NCBI RefSeq assembly: GCF_009362735.1
Contig: NZ_WHNP01000006.1
Location: 124,001 to 188,000 of the forward strand
DNA length: 64,000 nt
Direction of reading: 5' to 3'
From: Paraburkholderia franconis
GTDB taxonomy: Bacteria > Pseudomonadota > Gammaproteobacteria > Burkholderiales > Burkholderiaceae
In this document: positions 27,765 to 36,222 of the stretch, one piece after another
Layout of the letters: the number at the start of each line of letters is the position of its first letter
Position numbering within the stretch: the first letter of the stretch is position 1
Notes under the pieces: generated by a model
What the model was told of the DNA's origin: nothing
What the model saw: the letters and a program-made list of their open reading frames with translations, nothing else
The model's database searches: none
Translations under genes and position numbers: made by a program

Positions 27765-29158
27765 ACGGTCGCGCGAACGATCGCGCCGAAGACCCGGCCG
27801 CGCTGGACCCTCCGTCCACATCCGAGGTGCCCGTGCGCTGGCATCGGCGCGTACTGACGCTCGCGTTTCCGATCGTCCTCGCCAATCTGACCCAGCCGAT
27901 TCTCGGCGCCGTCGATACCGCCGTCGCCGGGCATCTGGACAGCGCGTCGTACCTCGGCGGCGTGGCCCTCGGTGGACTCTTCTTCAACTTCGTGTTCTGG
28001 GGATTCGGCTTTCTGCGCATGGGCACGACGGGGCTCGTCGCGCAGTCGTTCGGCGCCGACGATCAGGCCGGCCTGCGCATGAACATCGTGCGCGCGCTGC
28101 TGCTCGCATTCGCGATCGGCGCGGTCGTGCTGGCCTTGCAGGTTCCGCTGATCGACTTCGCGGTGCGCGCGATCGGCGGCAGCGATGAAGTGCAGCGCCA
28201 TGCGCGCACCTACTGTCACGCGCGCATCTGGGCCGCGCCGCTTGCGCTCGCGAACTATGTCGTGCTCGGCTGGCTGCTTGGCACGCAGCGCGTGCGCGTC
28301 GCGCTCGTCACGCAGGTGTTCATCAACTCCGTGAACATCGTCGCCGTGCTGCTGTACGTGTATGCGTTCCATTGGGACGTCGCGGGCATCGGCGCGGCGA
28401 CCGCGACAGCCGACGCGCTCGGCTTCGCGTTCGGCGCCGTGCTGCTGTGGCAGATGCGTCCGCGCGGCCTGCCGCCGCTCCAGCGCGCGGCGCTGCTCGA
28501 TCGCGATGCGTTGACGCGCATGGTCGCGATCAACCGCGATATCTTCGTGCGCACGATGTGTCTGCTCGGTACATTCGGCTGGTTCGCGCATCTCGGCGCG
28601 CGGCAAGGCGACGCCACGCTCGCCGCGAACGCGCTGCTGCTCAACTTTCAGACCTTCATGGCGTATGGGCTCGACGGCTTCGCGCACGCGGCCGAGGCGC
28701 TCGTCGGCGCGGCGATCGGCGCGCGCAATCGCGATGCGTTCCGCCATGCCGTCAAGGCGACGATGCTCTGGTCGGCGCTCGGCGCGCTGTGCTTCGCGAT
28801 CGTCTATTGGGCGGCGGGAGCATGGATCGTCGAAGGACTCACCGATCAGCCCGCCGTACGCGCGACCGCGCAAGCCTTCCTGCCATGGACCGCGCTTTCG
28901 CCCGTCGTTTCGGTGTGGGGCTTTCTGCTCGACGGCGTGTTCATCGGCGCGACGCGCACGCGCGATCTGATGACGTCGATGATCGTGTCGCTGGGCGTGT
29001 TCCTCGCGGCGTCATGGGCGCTCGTCGGCCCATACGGAAATCATGGGCTCTGGGCCGCGCTGCTGCTCTTCATGGCCGCTCGTGGCCTCACGCTGGCACG
29101 CTTGCTGCCGCGTCTCGCGCGTGACGTCGGGCCGGACGCAACTGGCCGTCACGGCTGA
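27761..29158 (+). CDS. MATE-family efflux transporter (DinF-like)
   Basis: About 465 residues, around twelve transmembrane segments. N-terminal LTLAFPIVLANLTQPILGAV with DTAVAGHL and the matching half-repeat place it in the MATE family, DinF branch, which exports cationic compounds by Na+ or H+ antiport. The start is probably the TTG at 27761: it overlaps the DUF2288 stop (TTGA) and has AGGAG five bases upstream. An in-frame start at 27641 lies inside the DUF2288 gene and reads unlike a membrane protein. Confidence 0.9.
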   Translation: MNGRANDRAEDPAALDPPSTSEVPVRWHRRVLTLAFPIVLANLTQPILGAVDTAVAGHLDSASYLGGVALGGLFFNFVFWGFGFLRMGTTGLVAQSFGADDQAGLRMNIVRALLLAFAIGAVVLALQVPLIDFAVRAIGGSDEVQRHARTYCHARIWAAPLALANYVVLGWLLGTQRVRVALVTQVFINSVNIVAVLLYVYAFHWDVAGIGAATATADALGFAFGAVLLWQMRPRGLPPLQRAALLDRDALTRMVAINRDIFVRTMCLLGTFGWFAHLGARQGDATLAANALLLNFQTFMAYGLDGFAHAAEALVGAAIGARNRDAFRHAVKATMLWSALGALCFAIVYWAAGAWIVEGLTDQPAVRATAQAFLPWTALSPVVSVWGFLLDGVFIGATRTRDLMTSMIVSLGVFLAASWALVGPYGNHGLWAALLLFMAARGLTLARLLPRLARDVGPDATGRHG

Positions 29159-29205
29159 GCGGCGTTTGTCTCGTGCCGAAGCAAATCGCGCCCGGAGCGC
29201 GCGCT

Positions 29206-29385
29206 TCATTTCGGGGCGACGGGTGCGTCGATCATCGCGGGCGGGCGATCGTCGGTCGGTACGCCGTGATAGTCGGCCGGGTCCTTCGGCGGCACGCGAT
29301 GATGAATGGTCGGATCGTCGGCGCACGCCGACAGGGCGAACAGCGAAAACAGCGAGGCAGCCAGCAGGAAGCGCTTCATAAACAT
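29206..29385 (-). CDS. 59-residue lipoprotein, unknown function
   Basis: A short gene convergent with the MATE gene. The peptide starts MFMKRFLLAASLFSLFALSA with lipobox LSAC, then a proline-rich hydrophilic tail of about 38 residues (HHRVPPKDPADYHGVP). A second in-frame ATG lies two codons in. The ribosome binding site is weak. Small lipoproteins of this type are common in Burkholderiaceae, but I cannot name a family. Confidence 0.65.
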   Translation of the reverse strand: MFMKRFLLAASLFSLFALSACADDPTIHHRVPPKDPADYHGVPTDDRPPAMIDAPVAPK

Positions 29386-29541
29386 GTCGAACGGGTGTGA
29401 GCATCGACGAATGACGTTGGGGCCACGAGTCTACCTGCAAAGCGCATTGTGCGTCGCATAAGCGGTCTTCATCCGCGTTGCGCCAACTGGCGGCGGTTGT
29501 CCTACTATGTAGCATGGTTGCAGTCGCCGAAGGAGACAGCC

Positions 29542-29715
29542 ATGGATGCTGAATCGATCGCAGGCCTGATTGGACTCGCCGTGGGATTGCTGGTGCTCGT
29601 CGCACTGTCGGTTTTCGAATCGCGCACCTATCGCCGCGAACATCACGGCGAAGGGATGATGCACCACTGGCTCGCCGAGCATCACGTCTTCGACAAGATG
29701 CGCCGCAGACACTGA
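29542..29715 (+). CDS. 57-residue membrane-anchored protein, unknown function
   Basis: Starts MDAESIAGLIGLAVGLLVLV, one transmembrane helix, then a basic and histidine-rich tail (RREHHGEGMMHHWLAEHH). AAGGAG lies seven bases upstream of the ATG at 29542 and a terminator follows the stop directly, so it is a well-bounded gene. The six histidines in the tail could bind metal, but this is only a suggestion. Confidence 0.72.
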   Translation: MDAESIAGLIGLAVGLLVLVALSVFESRTYRREHHGEGMMHHWLAEHHVFDKMRRRH

Positions 29716-30049
29716 GTCCTACGCGCCGCGCTTGCGGCGCGCGTTTTTTGTTCGCCTGAACTTTCGCCGGGCACTGTGCCTCGTCGTAACCGACGCACAG
29801 CGCCTGCATGCGCGTTCCCGCGTTTGCCGGGCGCGGCGTTTATGCGCGTTCAACGCGCGCTTTCCTCTCGCGTTCCGCCCCTTCCCTCCCGTCGTCTCCA
29901 CTACTCGCCGGGCATATGCCTTGCTGATTTGTAAGCCATGAAACGCGCATCGTGCGCGTTCGACAATCGGCCCGGCGGCCGCGCGTCGTCATGCTGCTCG
30001 CGCGCGCGTCGAACGGTCTCCGTGGCCCGGCCATATAAGGAGAGATAAC
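29716..30049. other. 334-base gap, terminator then no recognised gene
   Basis: After the terminator the stretch has no plausible gene; open frames are arginine-rich and lack start signals. The right end carries the ribosome binding site AAGGAGAG of the DUF3309 gene. Confidence 0.55.
29722..29749 (+). terminator. Intrinsic terminator after the 57-residue membrane protein
   Basis: CGCGCCGC-N4-GCGGCGCG then CG and six T. Confidence 0.9.
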
Positions 30050-30208
30050 ATGACCCTCGGAACCATTCTGTTGATCGTGGTGATCCTGCTCTTGATCAGC
30101 GCCCTCCCAAGCTGGCCCTATAGCCGAGAATGGGGCTACCGTCCGACGGGGCTCGTCGGCGTGGTGCTGATCGTCGTCATCGTGCTGCTGTTGATGGGGC
30201 AGATATGA
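30050..30208 (+). CDS. DUF3309 family small membrane protein
   Basis: 52 residues: a hydrophobic segment (MTLGTILLIVVILLLISALP), the conserved-looking central WPYSREWGY with a following PTG, and a second hydrophobic segment ending MGQI. This layout matches the DUF3309 family of two-helix membrane proteins. AAGGAGAG stands six bases before the ATG. The function of the family is unknown. Confidence 0.85.
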   Translation: MTLGTILLIVVILLLISALPSWPYSREWGYRPTGLVGVVLIVVIVLLLMGQI

Positions 30209-30299
30209 CCGCCATGCGAGAGCAATCGATGCGAAGTGGTCCGTCGCCCTGTCGGTCGCCTGGTCCGCGATGCTCCAAGTCGGTTCGTTGCGGCCGAGA

Positions 30300-30329
30300 T
30301 TGACGCGCGATCATTAATACAGATACAAT
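30300..30329 (+). promoter_or_regulatory. Sigma-70 promoter of tRNA-Pro
   Basis: TTGACG, 18 bases, TACAAT, ending 13 bases before the tRNA 5' end. Confidence 0.8.
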
Positions 30330-30342
30330 CTCTGGCTCGCGT

Positions 30343-30419
30343 CGGAGCGTAGCGCAGCCTGGTAGCGCATCTGATTTGGGATCAGAGGGTCGTAGGTTCG
30401 AATCCTATCGCTCCGACCA
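30343..30419 (+). tRNA. tRNA-Pro (anticodon UGG)
   Basis: The acceptor stem is CGGAGCG/CGCTCCG, the anticodon stem TCTGA/TCAGA with loop TTTGGGA (anticodon TGG), and the T arm GTAGG-TTCGAAT-CCTAT. CCA is encoded. The initial C and discriminator A are usual for proline tRNA. It has its own promoter and terminator. Confidence 0.97.
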
Positions 30420-30438
30420 CCAATAAGCTGTCGATAAA

Positions 30439-30469
30439 CCCGTGGCACCTTTGGTGCCACGGGTTTTTT
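30439..30469 (+). terminator. Intrinsic terminator of tRNA-Pro
   Basis: CCCGTGGCACC-TTT-GGTGCCACGGG followed by six T. Confidence 0.95.
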
Positions 30470-30633
30470 CTTTTCAGCGTCGTCTGCGCGCGACGTTCGA
30501 AGCCGCCCACGGCCGCCAACCGCATCCCCGAATACGTCCGTCGACACAGCGTCCGTCGACAAAACAAAACTCCCCTCACCGCGCGTTGTCCATACTGTCG
30601 ATATCAGCCGATACGAGCCCTGGAGACATCGCA

Positions 30634-31092
30634 ATGAACCTGATCCTCTGGCGTCACGCCGAAGCCGAAGACGTCGCGTCGAGCGACCTCGCCCGCCAGT
30701 TGACGGCACGCGGCCGCAAGCAGTCGCAGGCGTCCGCTAAATGGCTGCGCGCGCACCTTCCCGACGATGCCGTCATTCTCTCGAGCCCCGCCACGCGCAC
30801 GGTGCAGACGGCTGAATCGCTGACTGACCAATACCGCGTCGTGCGCGAGATCGCACCGGACGCCAGCGCCACCGATGTCCTCACGGCCGCCGGCTGGCCT
30901 GACGGCATTGCGCCGACAGTCGTGGTCGTCGGCCATCAGCCGACACTCGGCCATATCGTCGCGCGCCTGCTCGCCGATAGCGGCGCGAGCTGGTCGATCA
31001 AGAAATCGGCGATCTGGTGGATAGAAAGTCGCAACCGCGGCAACGACGAACAGGCGGTCCTGCGCGCGGTGATCGGCCCCGATTTTCTGTGA
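30634..31092 (+). CDS. sixA: Phosphohistidine phosphatase SixA
   Basis: A 152-residue histidine phosphatase superfamily protein. The catalytic RH pair is Arg7-His8 in LILWRHAEAED, with SSPATRTVQTAE and VVVGHQPTLGHI giving the other phosphate-pocket residues. SixA removes phosphate from phosphohistidine in phosphotransfer proteins; in E. coli the nitrogen PTS is a target. It lies at the left end of the phosphate gene island, in the same direction as olsB and 164 bases before it. Confidence 0.9.
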   Translation: MNLILWRHAEAEDVASSDLARQLTARGRKQSQASAKWLRAHLPDDAVILSSPATRTVQTAESLTDQYRVVREIAPDASATDVLTAAGWPDGIAPTVVVVGHQPTLGHIVARLLADSGASWSIKKSAIWWIESRNRGNDEQAVLRAVIGPDFL

Positions 31093-31161
31093 TCCGCGCC
31101 GCGTGGCGGAAAAACAGCGAATGACCGTCGAAGGCGCCGCGAAAGCGTCGGCCTTACGACA

Positions 31162-31204
31162 CGTCATCGAATCGTCATAGCATTGCCACGTGAGCGTCAC
31201 CGGG
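31162..31204 (+). promoter_or_regulatory. Tandem PhoB boxes upstream of olsB
   Basis: Four units spaced exactly 11 bases: CGTCAT (31162), CGTCAT (31173), TGCCAC (31184, degenerate) and CGTCAC (31195). This phase and the GTCA core are what PhoB dimers recognise. The array ends about 53 bases before the olsB ATG, and TACATT at 31211-31216 could be the -10 box, a usual distance for PhoB-dependent promoters. Confidence 0.65.
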
Positions 31205-31256
31205 CATTACTACATTGGCGTCGAAGCGAATTTCACATTTTCGACCAGGAACGCCA

Positions 31257-32072
31257 ATGCGAGAACTGCCGACGCCAACCCTGCCCTTCGCATCGATCCT
31301 CGAGCCGCGGCGCCGCCTGCCGCGCACGGAAGAAACGGTCACTGCCCAGCATCGTCTGCAAGTGTCGTGGGCGCGCACCGACGAGGAGCTTCGTGAAGCA
31401 CAGCGTCTGCGTTACCGCGTCTTCGCCGAGGAAATGGGCGCGCGCCTGTCCGGTCCCGCCGGCCTCGACGTCGATTCGTTCGACGCTTACTGCGATCACC
31501 TGCTTGTCCGCGATCTCGACACGCTCAAGGTGGTCGGCACCTACCGCGTGCTGCCGCCGCACCAGGCGGCGCGCGTCGGCCGCCTGTATGCGGAGGGCGA
31601 GTTCGACATCTCGCGCCTCACGCACTTGCGCTCGAAGATGGTCGAAGTGGGGCGCTCGTGCGTGCATCCCGACTATCGCAGCGGCTCGGTGATCATGTCG
31701 CTGTGGGCGGGGCTCGGCTCATATATGCAGCACAACGGGTACGAAACGATGCTCGGCTGCGCGAGCGTCGCGATGGCCGACGGCGGCCACTACGCGGCGA
31801 ACCTGTACGCGTCGCTGCAAGACGACGTGCTGACCGCGCCGGAATATCGCGCGTTCCCGCACACGCCGCTGCCCGTCGACGAATTGCAGACGGGCGCGAA
31901 GGTCGCACCGCCGCCGCTCGTCAAAGGCTATCTGCGCCTTGGCGCGAAGATCTGCGGCGCACCGGCCTGGGACCCCGACTTCAACACAGCCGACTTCCTG
32001 ACGCTGTTCCGCCTGTCGGAAATCAACGCGCGCTACGCCCGCCACTTTCTCGGCGACGCGCTGCCGCGCTAA
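31257..32072 (+). CDS. olsB: Ornithine lipid N-acyltransferase OlsB-like (GNAT fold)
   Basis: 271 residues. It fits the OlsB/PlsC-partner GNAT family: EAQRLRYRVFAEEMGARLSG near the N-terminus, CDHLLVRD, VGTYRVLPP and EVGRSCVHPDYRSG (acyl donor loop). OlsB moves a 3-hydroxyacyl chain from ACP to ornithine, the first step to ornithine lipids that replace phospholipids under phosphate limitation. The start at 31257 has AGGA six bases upstream. No olsA acyltransferase is adjacent. Location beside the phosphate genes and the PhoB box array support the assignment. Confidence 0.85.
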   Translation: MRELPTPTLPFASILEPRRRLPRTEETVTAQHRLQVSWARTDEELREAQRLRYRVFAEEMGARLSGPAGLDVDSFDAYCDHLLVRDLDTLKVVGTYRVLPPHQAARVGRLYAEGEFDISRLTHLRSKMVEVGRSCVHPDYRSGSVIMSLWAGLGSYMQHNGYETMLGCASVAMADGGHYAANLYASLQDDVLTAPEYRAFPHTPLPVDELQTGAKVAPPPLVKGYLRLGAKICGAPAWDPDFNTADFLTLFRLSEINARYARHFLGDALPR

Positions 32073-32175
32073 GCGTCTTCGCGAACGCATTGCGCGGTTC
32101 GCGCCGCGCGATGCGCAACCATGCGGCCATCGCACCACGTTCGCAGCATCGAAGCGACACATTGAAGCGAAAAAC

Positions 32176-32200
32176 AAAAAAGCCCGGCATCGACGGGCTT
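32176..32200. terminator. Terminator between olsB and ppx
   Basis: AAAAAAGCCCG-N7-CGGGCTTT with a run of A on the left and T on the right; works best for the minus strand, serving convergent ppx. Confidence 0.8.
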
Positions 32201-32270
32201 TCCTCTTTGCAGCACGAGATGCGATGCACTCACGCAACTTCCACATCGAAAGCGCGTGCCGCCTGAGCGA

Positions 32271-33878
32271 TCAATCGTCCGTATAGACGACGCGATACGG
32301 CGTGCGAATCTTCTCCCACTCCGCCGCTTCCTGGATCAGGCTGTAGTCGGTCAGCGGATTGTTCGCGACCCACGAATTGGGCAGGCGCACTTCGTAGCCG
32401 CCGTTCGCTTGCGTGACGTGTATCTCCGGCAAGCCGGCGTCTGCGCGGCGACGGCAAAACAGCGCCGCGAGCCGCAGACAGAACAGCAGCTTCCATTCGA
32501 GATCGCGCGTCTGCGCGAGCTTGCCGAGCTTGCCCGCATGACCGACGACGAGTGCCGCAAGGCGTGCCTGATCCGTGCGCGAGAAGCCCGGCATGTCCGC
32601 GTTGCTCGCGATATACGCGGAATGCTTGTGATACGCGCTGTGCGAAATCGACAGCCCGATTTCATGCAATGCCGCGGCCCAGCCGAGGAACATCCGGTTT
32701 TCTTCGCGTACTTCCGCGTCGGGCTCGTCGAGCTGATCGTAGAAGTTCACAGCGAGTTCGCCGATACGGCTCGCCTGCGCGCGATCGATGCCGTAGCGCC
32801 GCATGAAGCCTTCGACCGTGATCGTGCGCATGTCCTGATGCTGCGAGCGGCCGAGCAGGTCATACAGCACGCCCAGGCGCAATGCGCCGTCCGTCGTATC
32901 CACGTAGTCGACGCCGAGCTCGTCGAACACGGCGATCATGATCGAGAGGCCGCCCGCGAGCACGGGCACGCGATCTGGCTTCAGCGCGACGAGCTTGAGC
33001 CGGTTGACGTTCTCCGCCTTGATCAACGCACGCTTCAGGCGCTCGAGGCCGCCGCGCGAAATGCCGTGCGTGATGCCCGGATCGTTGAAGCCGTTCGCTT
33101 CGACCAGCTCAGCGAGCGCGCGCGCCGTGCCCGACGAACCGATGCCCTGGTCCCAGCCCGTCGCCTTGTAGTCCGCCGAGATGATCTGGATTTCGCGCGA
33201 GGCCGCGAGCTCGGCCTGACGCATCGTGTATTCGTCGACGTTGCCCGACGGGAAGAACTGCCGGCTATGGCTCACGCAGCCGATATACAGGCTCTCCATC
33301 CTGATCGGCGTGTAGTGCGAACCGATGATGAATTCCGTCGAGCCTCCACCGATATCGACAACGAGCCGCTTGCCCGCGCTCGCCGGCACCGAATGCGCGG
33401 CGCCCGCGTAAATAAGGCGCGCTTCTTCGCGGCCTGCAATGACTTCGATGGGGAAACCGAGCGCCGCTTCCGCTTCGCCGAGAAATTCCGGTGCATTCTT
33501 CGCGACGCGCAGCGTATTGGTCGCGACGGCGCGCACATGATCGGGATGGAAATCGCGCAGACGCTCGCCGAAGCGCTTGAGCGCATCCCAGCCACGCACC
33601 TGCGAAGCACGGTCCAGCATTTTCTCGCGCGACAGTCCGGCTCCGAGCCGCACCGGTTCGCGCAGCGCGTCCACCTGGTAGATCTGGCTGCCCGCATCGG
33701 TTTCTTCGACGCGGCCCACGATCAGGCGAAAGCTGTTCGAGCCGAGATCGACGGCGGCGAGGAGTGGCGGAGTATTGACCATCGGAAAGGGGGACCTCAT
33801 GCGCGCGGATGCTGCGCCCGTGACGGGCACATTTGTCACCGCGTTGTTCAAAGTCGCCATTTTAAGCGTACTGGACAT
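32271..33878 (-). CDS. ppx: Exopolyphosphatase
   Basis: About 535 residues. Ppx/GppA family: actin-like fold with AAVDLGSNSFRLIVGR (phosphate loop), catalytic region IAGREEARLIYAG, DIGGGSTEFIIG and GSSGTARAL, then a C-terminal HD-like helical domain (GWAAALHEIGLSISH with H-S-AYHKHS). It removes terminal phosphates from polyphosphate; GppA activity on pppGpp is also possible. The ATG at 33878 has a strong GGAGGTGA, while an ATG at 33782 (MVNTPPLLAAVDLG) gives the normal family N-terminus, so there may be a 32-residue extension. Divergent from ppk. Confidence 0.93.
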   Translation of the reverse strand: MSSTLKMATLNNAVTNVPVTGAASARMRSPFPMVNTPPLLAAVDLGSNSFRLIVGRVEETDAGSQIYQVDALREPVRLGAGLSREKMLDRASQVRGWDALKRFGERLRDFHPDHVRAVATNTLRVAKNAPEFLGEAEAALGFPIEVIAGREEARLIYAGAAHSVPASAGKRLVVDIGGGSTEFIIGSHYTPIRMESLYIGCVSHSRQFFPSGNVDEYTMRQAELAASREIQIISADYKATGWDQGIGSSGTARALAELVEANGFNDPGITHGISRGGLERLKRALIKAENVNRLKLVALKPDRVPVLAGGLSIMIAVFDELGVDYVDTTDGALRLGVLYDLLGRSQHQDMRTITVEGFMRRYGIDRAQASRIGELAVNFYDQLDEPDAEVREENRMFLGWAAALHEIGLSISHSAYHKHSAYIASNADMPGFSRTDQARLAALVVGHAGKLGKLAQTRDLEWKLLFCLRLAALFCRRRADAGLPEIHVTQANGGYEVRLPNSWVANNPLTDYSLIQEAAEWEKIRTPYRVVYTDD

Positions 33879-33925
33879 CGCGCTGTCACCTCCGCCATTG
33901 TCGTGCGCTATCGTCACATATAGTT

Positions 33926-34006
33926 ACGTCATATTTACGACACGCGGAGTCAAAAGCGTAAAATTGCGAAAAACCTCAATTCACGCACCTGTCATCATAC
34001 TGTGAG
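33926..34006 (+). promoter_or_regulatory. Candidate PhoB boxes between ppx and ppk
   Basis: The best match is CTGTCAT-CATA-CTGTGAG (33989-34006), a direct repeat with 11-base phase and about 14 of 18 consensus bases, 52 bases before the ppk ATG. A second AT-rich set, CGTCAT (33927) and CGACAC (33938) then GAGTCA (33947), shows 11 and 9-10 base phase and could serve ppx, ppk or both. Confidence 0.55.
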
Positions 34007-34058
34007 AATTTCCGAGCGTCCTTTCGAGTCACCTCCCGATCTCTCATTCTCACCGCCG

Positions 34059-36122
34059 ATGTCCAACCGCTACCCTCTTTTGAATCGCGAGCTGGGCATT
34101 CTGGGGTTCAACGAACGTGTGCTCGCACAGGCTGCGGACCCTGCTGTACCTCTCCTCGAGCGCTTGCGCTTCATCTGCATCACCAGCAGCAACCTCGATG
34201 AATTCTTCGAAGTCCGCATGGCCGGCCTTCAGGAACAGATGCGCGACAACCCCGGCGCGCTATCGCCCGACGGCATGTCGCTGCAGCATGTGTACGACCT
34301 CGTCGTCGAGCGTGCGCAGAAGCTGGTGCATCGTCAGTACACGATGCTGCAGGACACCGTGCTGCCCGCGCTCGAAGACGAAGGCATCTACTTTCACGGC
34401 ACGGAAGCATGGAACGAAGCGCAGACGCAATGGGCGCGCAACTACTTCTTCGATGAACTGCTGCCCGTCCTGACGCCGATCGGCCTCGATCCCGCGCACC
34501 CTTTCCCGCGCGTGCTGAACAAGAGCCTGAATTTCGTCGTCGAGCTGGAAGGCAAGGACGCGTTCGGCCGCCAGGCCGTGATGGGCATCGTACAGGCGCC
34601 GCGCGCGCTGCCGCGCCTCGTGCGCATGCCGCAGGAACTGTCCGGCTATCCGCATGGCTTCGTGCTCCTCAGCTCGCTGCTGCAACGCTTTGTCGGCGAA
34701 CTGTTTCCGAATCTGGTCGTGCGCAGCTGCAACCAGTTCCGCATCACGCGCAACAGCGAACTGTTCGTCGACGAAGACGAAATCACGAACCTGCGGGTCG
34801 CGCTGCAGGGCGAACTGCCCGCGCGCCATCTGGGCAATGCGGTGCGGCTCGAAGTATCGGCGGAAACGCCCGCGCATCTCGTGCGGCGCCTGCTCGACGA
34901 AAGCGGCCTCACGCAGAAGGACTGCTATTACGTCGATGGCCCCGTGAATCTCGTGCGTCTGATGCAATTGCCCGAGATGGTCGACCGGCCCGATCTGAAG
35001 TTCGTGCCGCACATTCCCGCCACACCGCCGCAGATCGCTAACAGCGCGAGCCTCTTCGACGTGATCGATCAGGGCGACGTGCTGCTGCATCATCCGTACG
35101 AGAGCTTCCAGCCGGTGCTCGAATTGCTGCTGCAGGCCGCGAAGGACCCGAACGTCGTCGCAATCAAGCAGACCATCTATCGCACGGGCACCGATTCGCC
35201 GCTGATGGACGCGCTGATGCAGGCCGCGCGCAACGGCAAGGAAGTGACGGTGGTCGTCGAGCTGCTCGCGCGCTTCGATGAAGAGACGAACATCAACTGG
35301 GCGTCGCAGCTCGAAGCAGTGGGTGCGCACGTCGTGTACGGCGTGGTCGGCCACAAGTGCCACGCGAAGATGATGCTGATCGTGCGGCGCGTGTCGGAAG
35401 GCGGCAAGTCGATCCTGAAGCGCTACGCGCATCTGGGCACGGGTAACTATCATCCGCGCACGGCACGGCTCTATACCGACTTCGGCCTGATGACGGCCGA
35501 TCAGAATATCTGCGAAGACGTGCATCATGTGTTTCAGCAACTGACGGGCATCGGCGGCGAGCTGCCGCTGCATGAGCTGTGGCAGTCGCCGTTCACGCTG
35601 CATCCCAAACTCGTCGACGCGATTCGCGCCGAGGCCGAGCATGCGCGAGCCGGCAAGCGCGCGCGAATCGTCGCGAAGATGAATGCGCTGCTGGAGCCGA
35701 CCGTCATCGCGGAACTGTACGAGGCCTCGCAAGCGGGCGTGAAGATCGATCTGATCGTGCGCGGCGTATGCTCGCTGCAGCCGGGCGTCGAAGGGCTGTC
35801 GGAGAACATCACGGTGCGCTCGATCGTCGGCCGATTTCTCGAGCATCACCGCATCTTCTACTTCCACGACGACGGCCGCGAACAGGTCTATCTGTCGAGC
35901 GCCGACTGGATGGACCGCAACTTCTTCCGCCGCGTCGAAGTCGCGTTCCCGGTCAACAACCGGCGCCTGAAACGCCGCGTGATCGCGGAAGGCCTGTCGG
36001 CATTCCTCGGCGACAACCAGGCCGCGTGGCTGATGCAAAGCGACGGCCACTATCGCCGGCGCCGTCCGGGCAAGTCGTCGCGCAATGCGCAGATGAGTCT
36101 GTTGACGAAGTTCTGTTCGTAA
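34059..36122 (+). CDS. ppk: Polyphosphate kinase 1
   Basis: 687 residues, equal to the family norm. PPK1 makes inorganic polyphosphate from ATP. N domain NRELGILGFNERVLAQA, H domain SNLDEFFEVRMAGL, and the two catalytic C domains with HHPYESFQPV, VVELLARFDEETNI and the phospho-histidine in RYAHLGTGNYHPRTA (His458). I chose the ATG at 34059; an upstream GTG at 34002 is inside the candidate PhoB box. Divergent from ppx and convergent with phoR. Confidence 0.97.
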   Translation: MSNRYPLLNRELGILGFNERVLAQAADPAVPLLERLRFICITSSNLDEFFEVRMAGLQEQMRDNPGALSPDGMSLQHVYDLVVERAQKLVHRQYTMLQDTVLPALEDEGIYFHGTEAWNEAQTQWARNYFFDELLPVLTPIGLDPAHPFPRVLNKSLNFVVELEGKDAFGRQAVMGIVQAPRALPRLVRMPQELSGYPHGFVLLSSLLQRFVGELFPNLVVRSCNQFRITRNSELFVDEDEITNLRVALQGELPARHLGNAVRLEVSAETPAHLVRRLLDESGLTQKDCYYVDGPVNLVRLMQLPEMVDRPDLKFVPHIPATPPQIANSASLFDVIDQGDVLLHHPYESFQPVLELLLQAAKDPNVVAIKQTIYRTGTDSPLMDALMQAARNGKEVTVVVELLARFDEETNINWASQLEAVGAHVVYGVVGHKCHAKMMLIVRRVSEGGKSILKRYAHLGTGNYHPRTARLYTDFGLMTADQNICEDVHHVFQQLTGIGGELPLHELWQSPFTLHPKLVDAIRAEAEHARAGKRARIVAKMNALLEPTVIAELYEASQAGVKIDLIVRGVCSLQPGVEGLSENITVRSIVGRFLEHHRIFYFHDDGREQVYLSSADWMDRNFFRRVEVAFPVNNRRLKRRVIAEGLSAFLGDNQAAWLMQSDGHYRRRRPGKSSRNAQMSLLTKFCS

Positions 36123-36152
36123 GCGCCGCGTTCCGCGATCGGGCGGACGTGC

Positions 36153-36180
36153 AAAAAAGGCCCGCAAATGCGGGCTTTTT
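36153..36180. terminator. Bidirectional terminator between ppk and phoR
   Basis: AAAAAGGCCCGC-AAAT-GCGGGCTTTTT, with A and T runs suited to both converging genes. Confidence 0.92.
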
Positions 36181-36222
36181 CGTTTCACCTGGTCGTGTTG
36201 CGCCTGAACGTTCTGCTGAGTC

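Noticed and set aside
29719..29941. Two overlapping frames of 60-70 residues after the terminator
   Set aside because: Both are arginine-rich, lack start signals and follow a terminator.
34002..34058. GTG start of ppk 19 codons upstream
   Set aside because: It lies in the candidate PhoB box and the added residues are not PPK-like; ATG at 34059 gives the family N-terminus.
34260..36188. 642-residue open frame on the minus strand opposite ppk
   Set aside because: Antisense shadow of ppk; it also runs through the ppk terminator.
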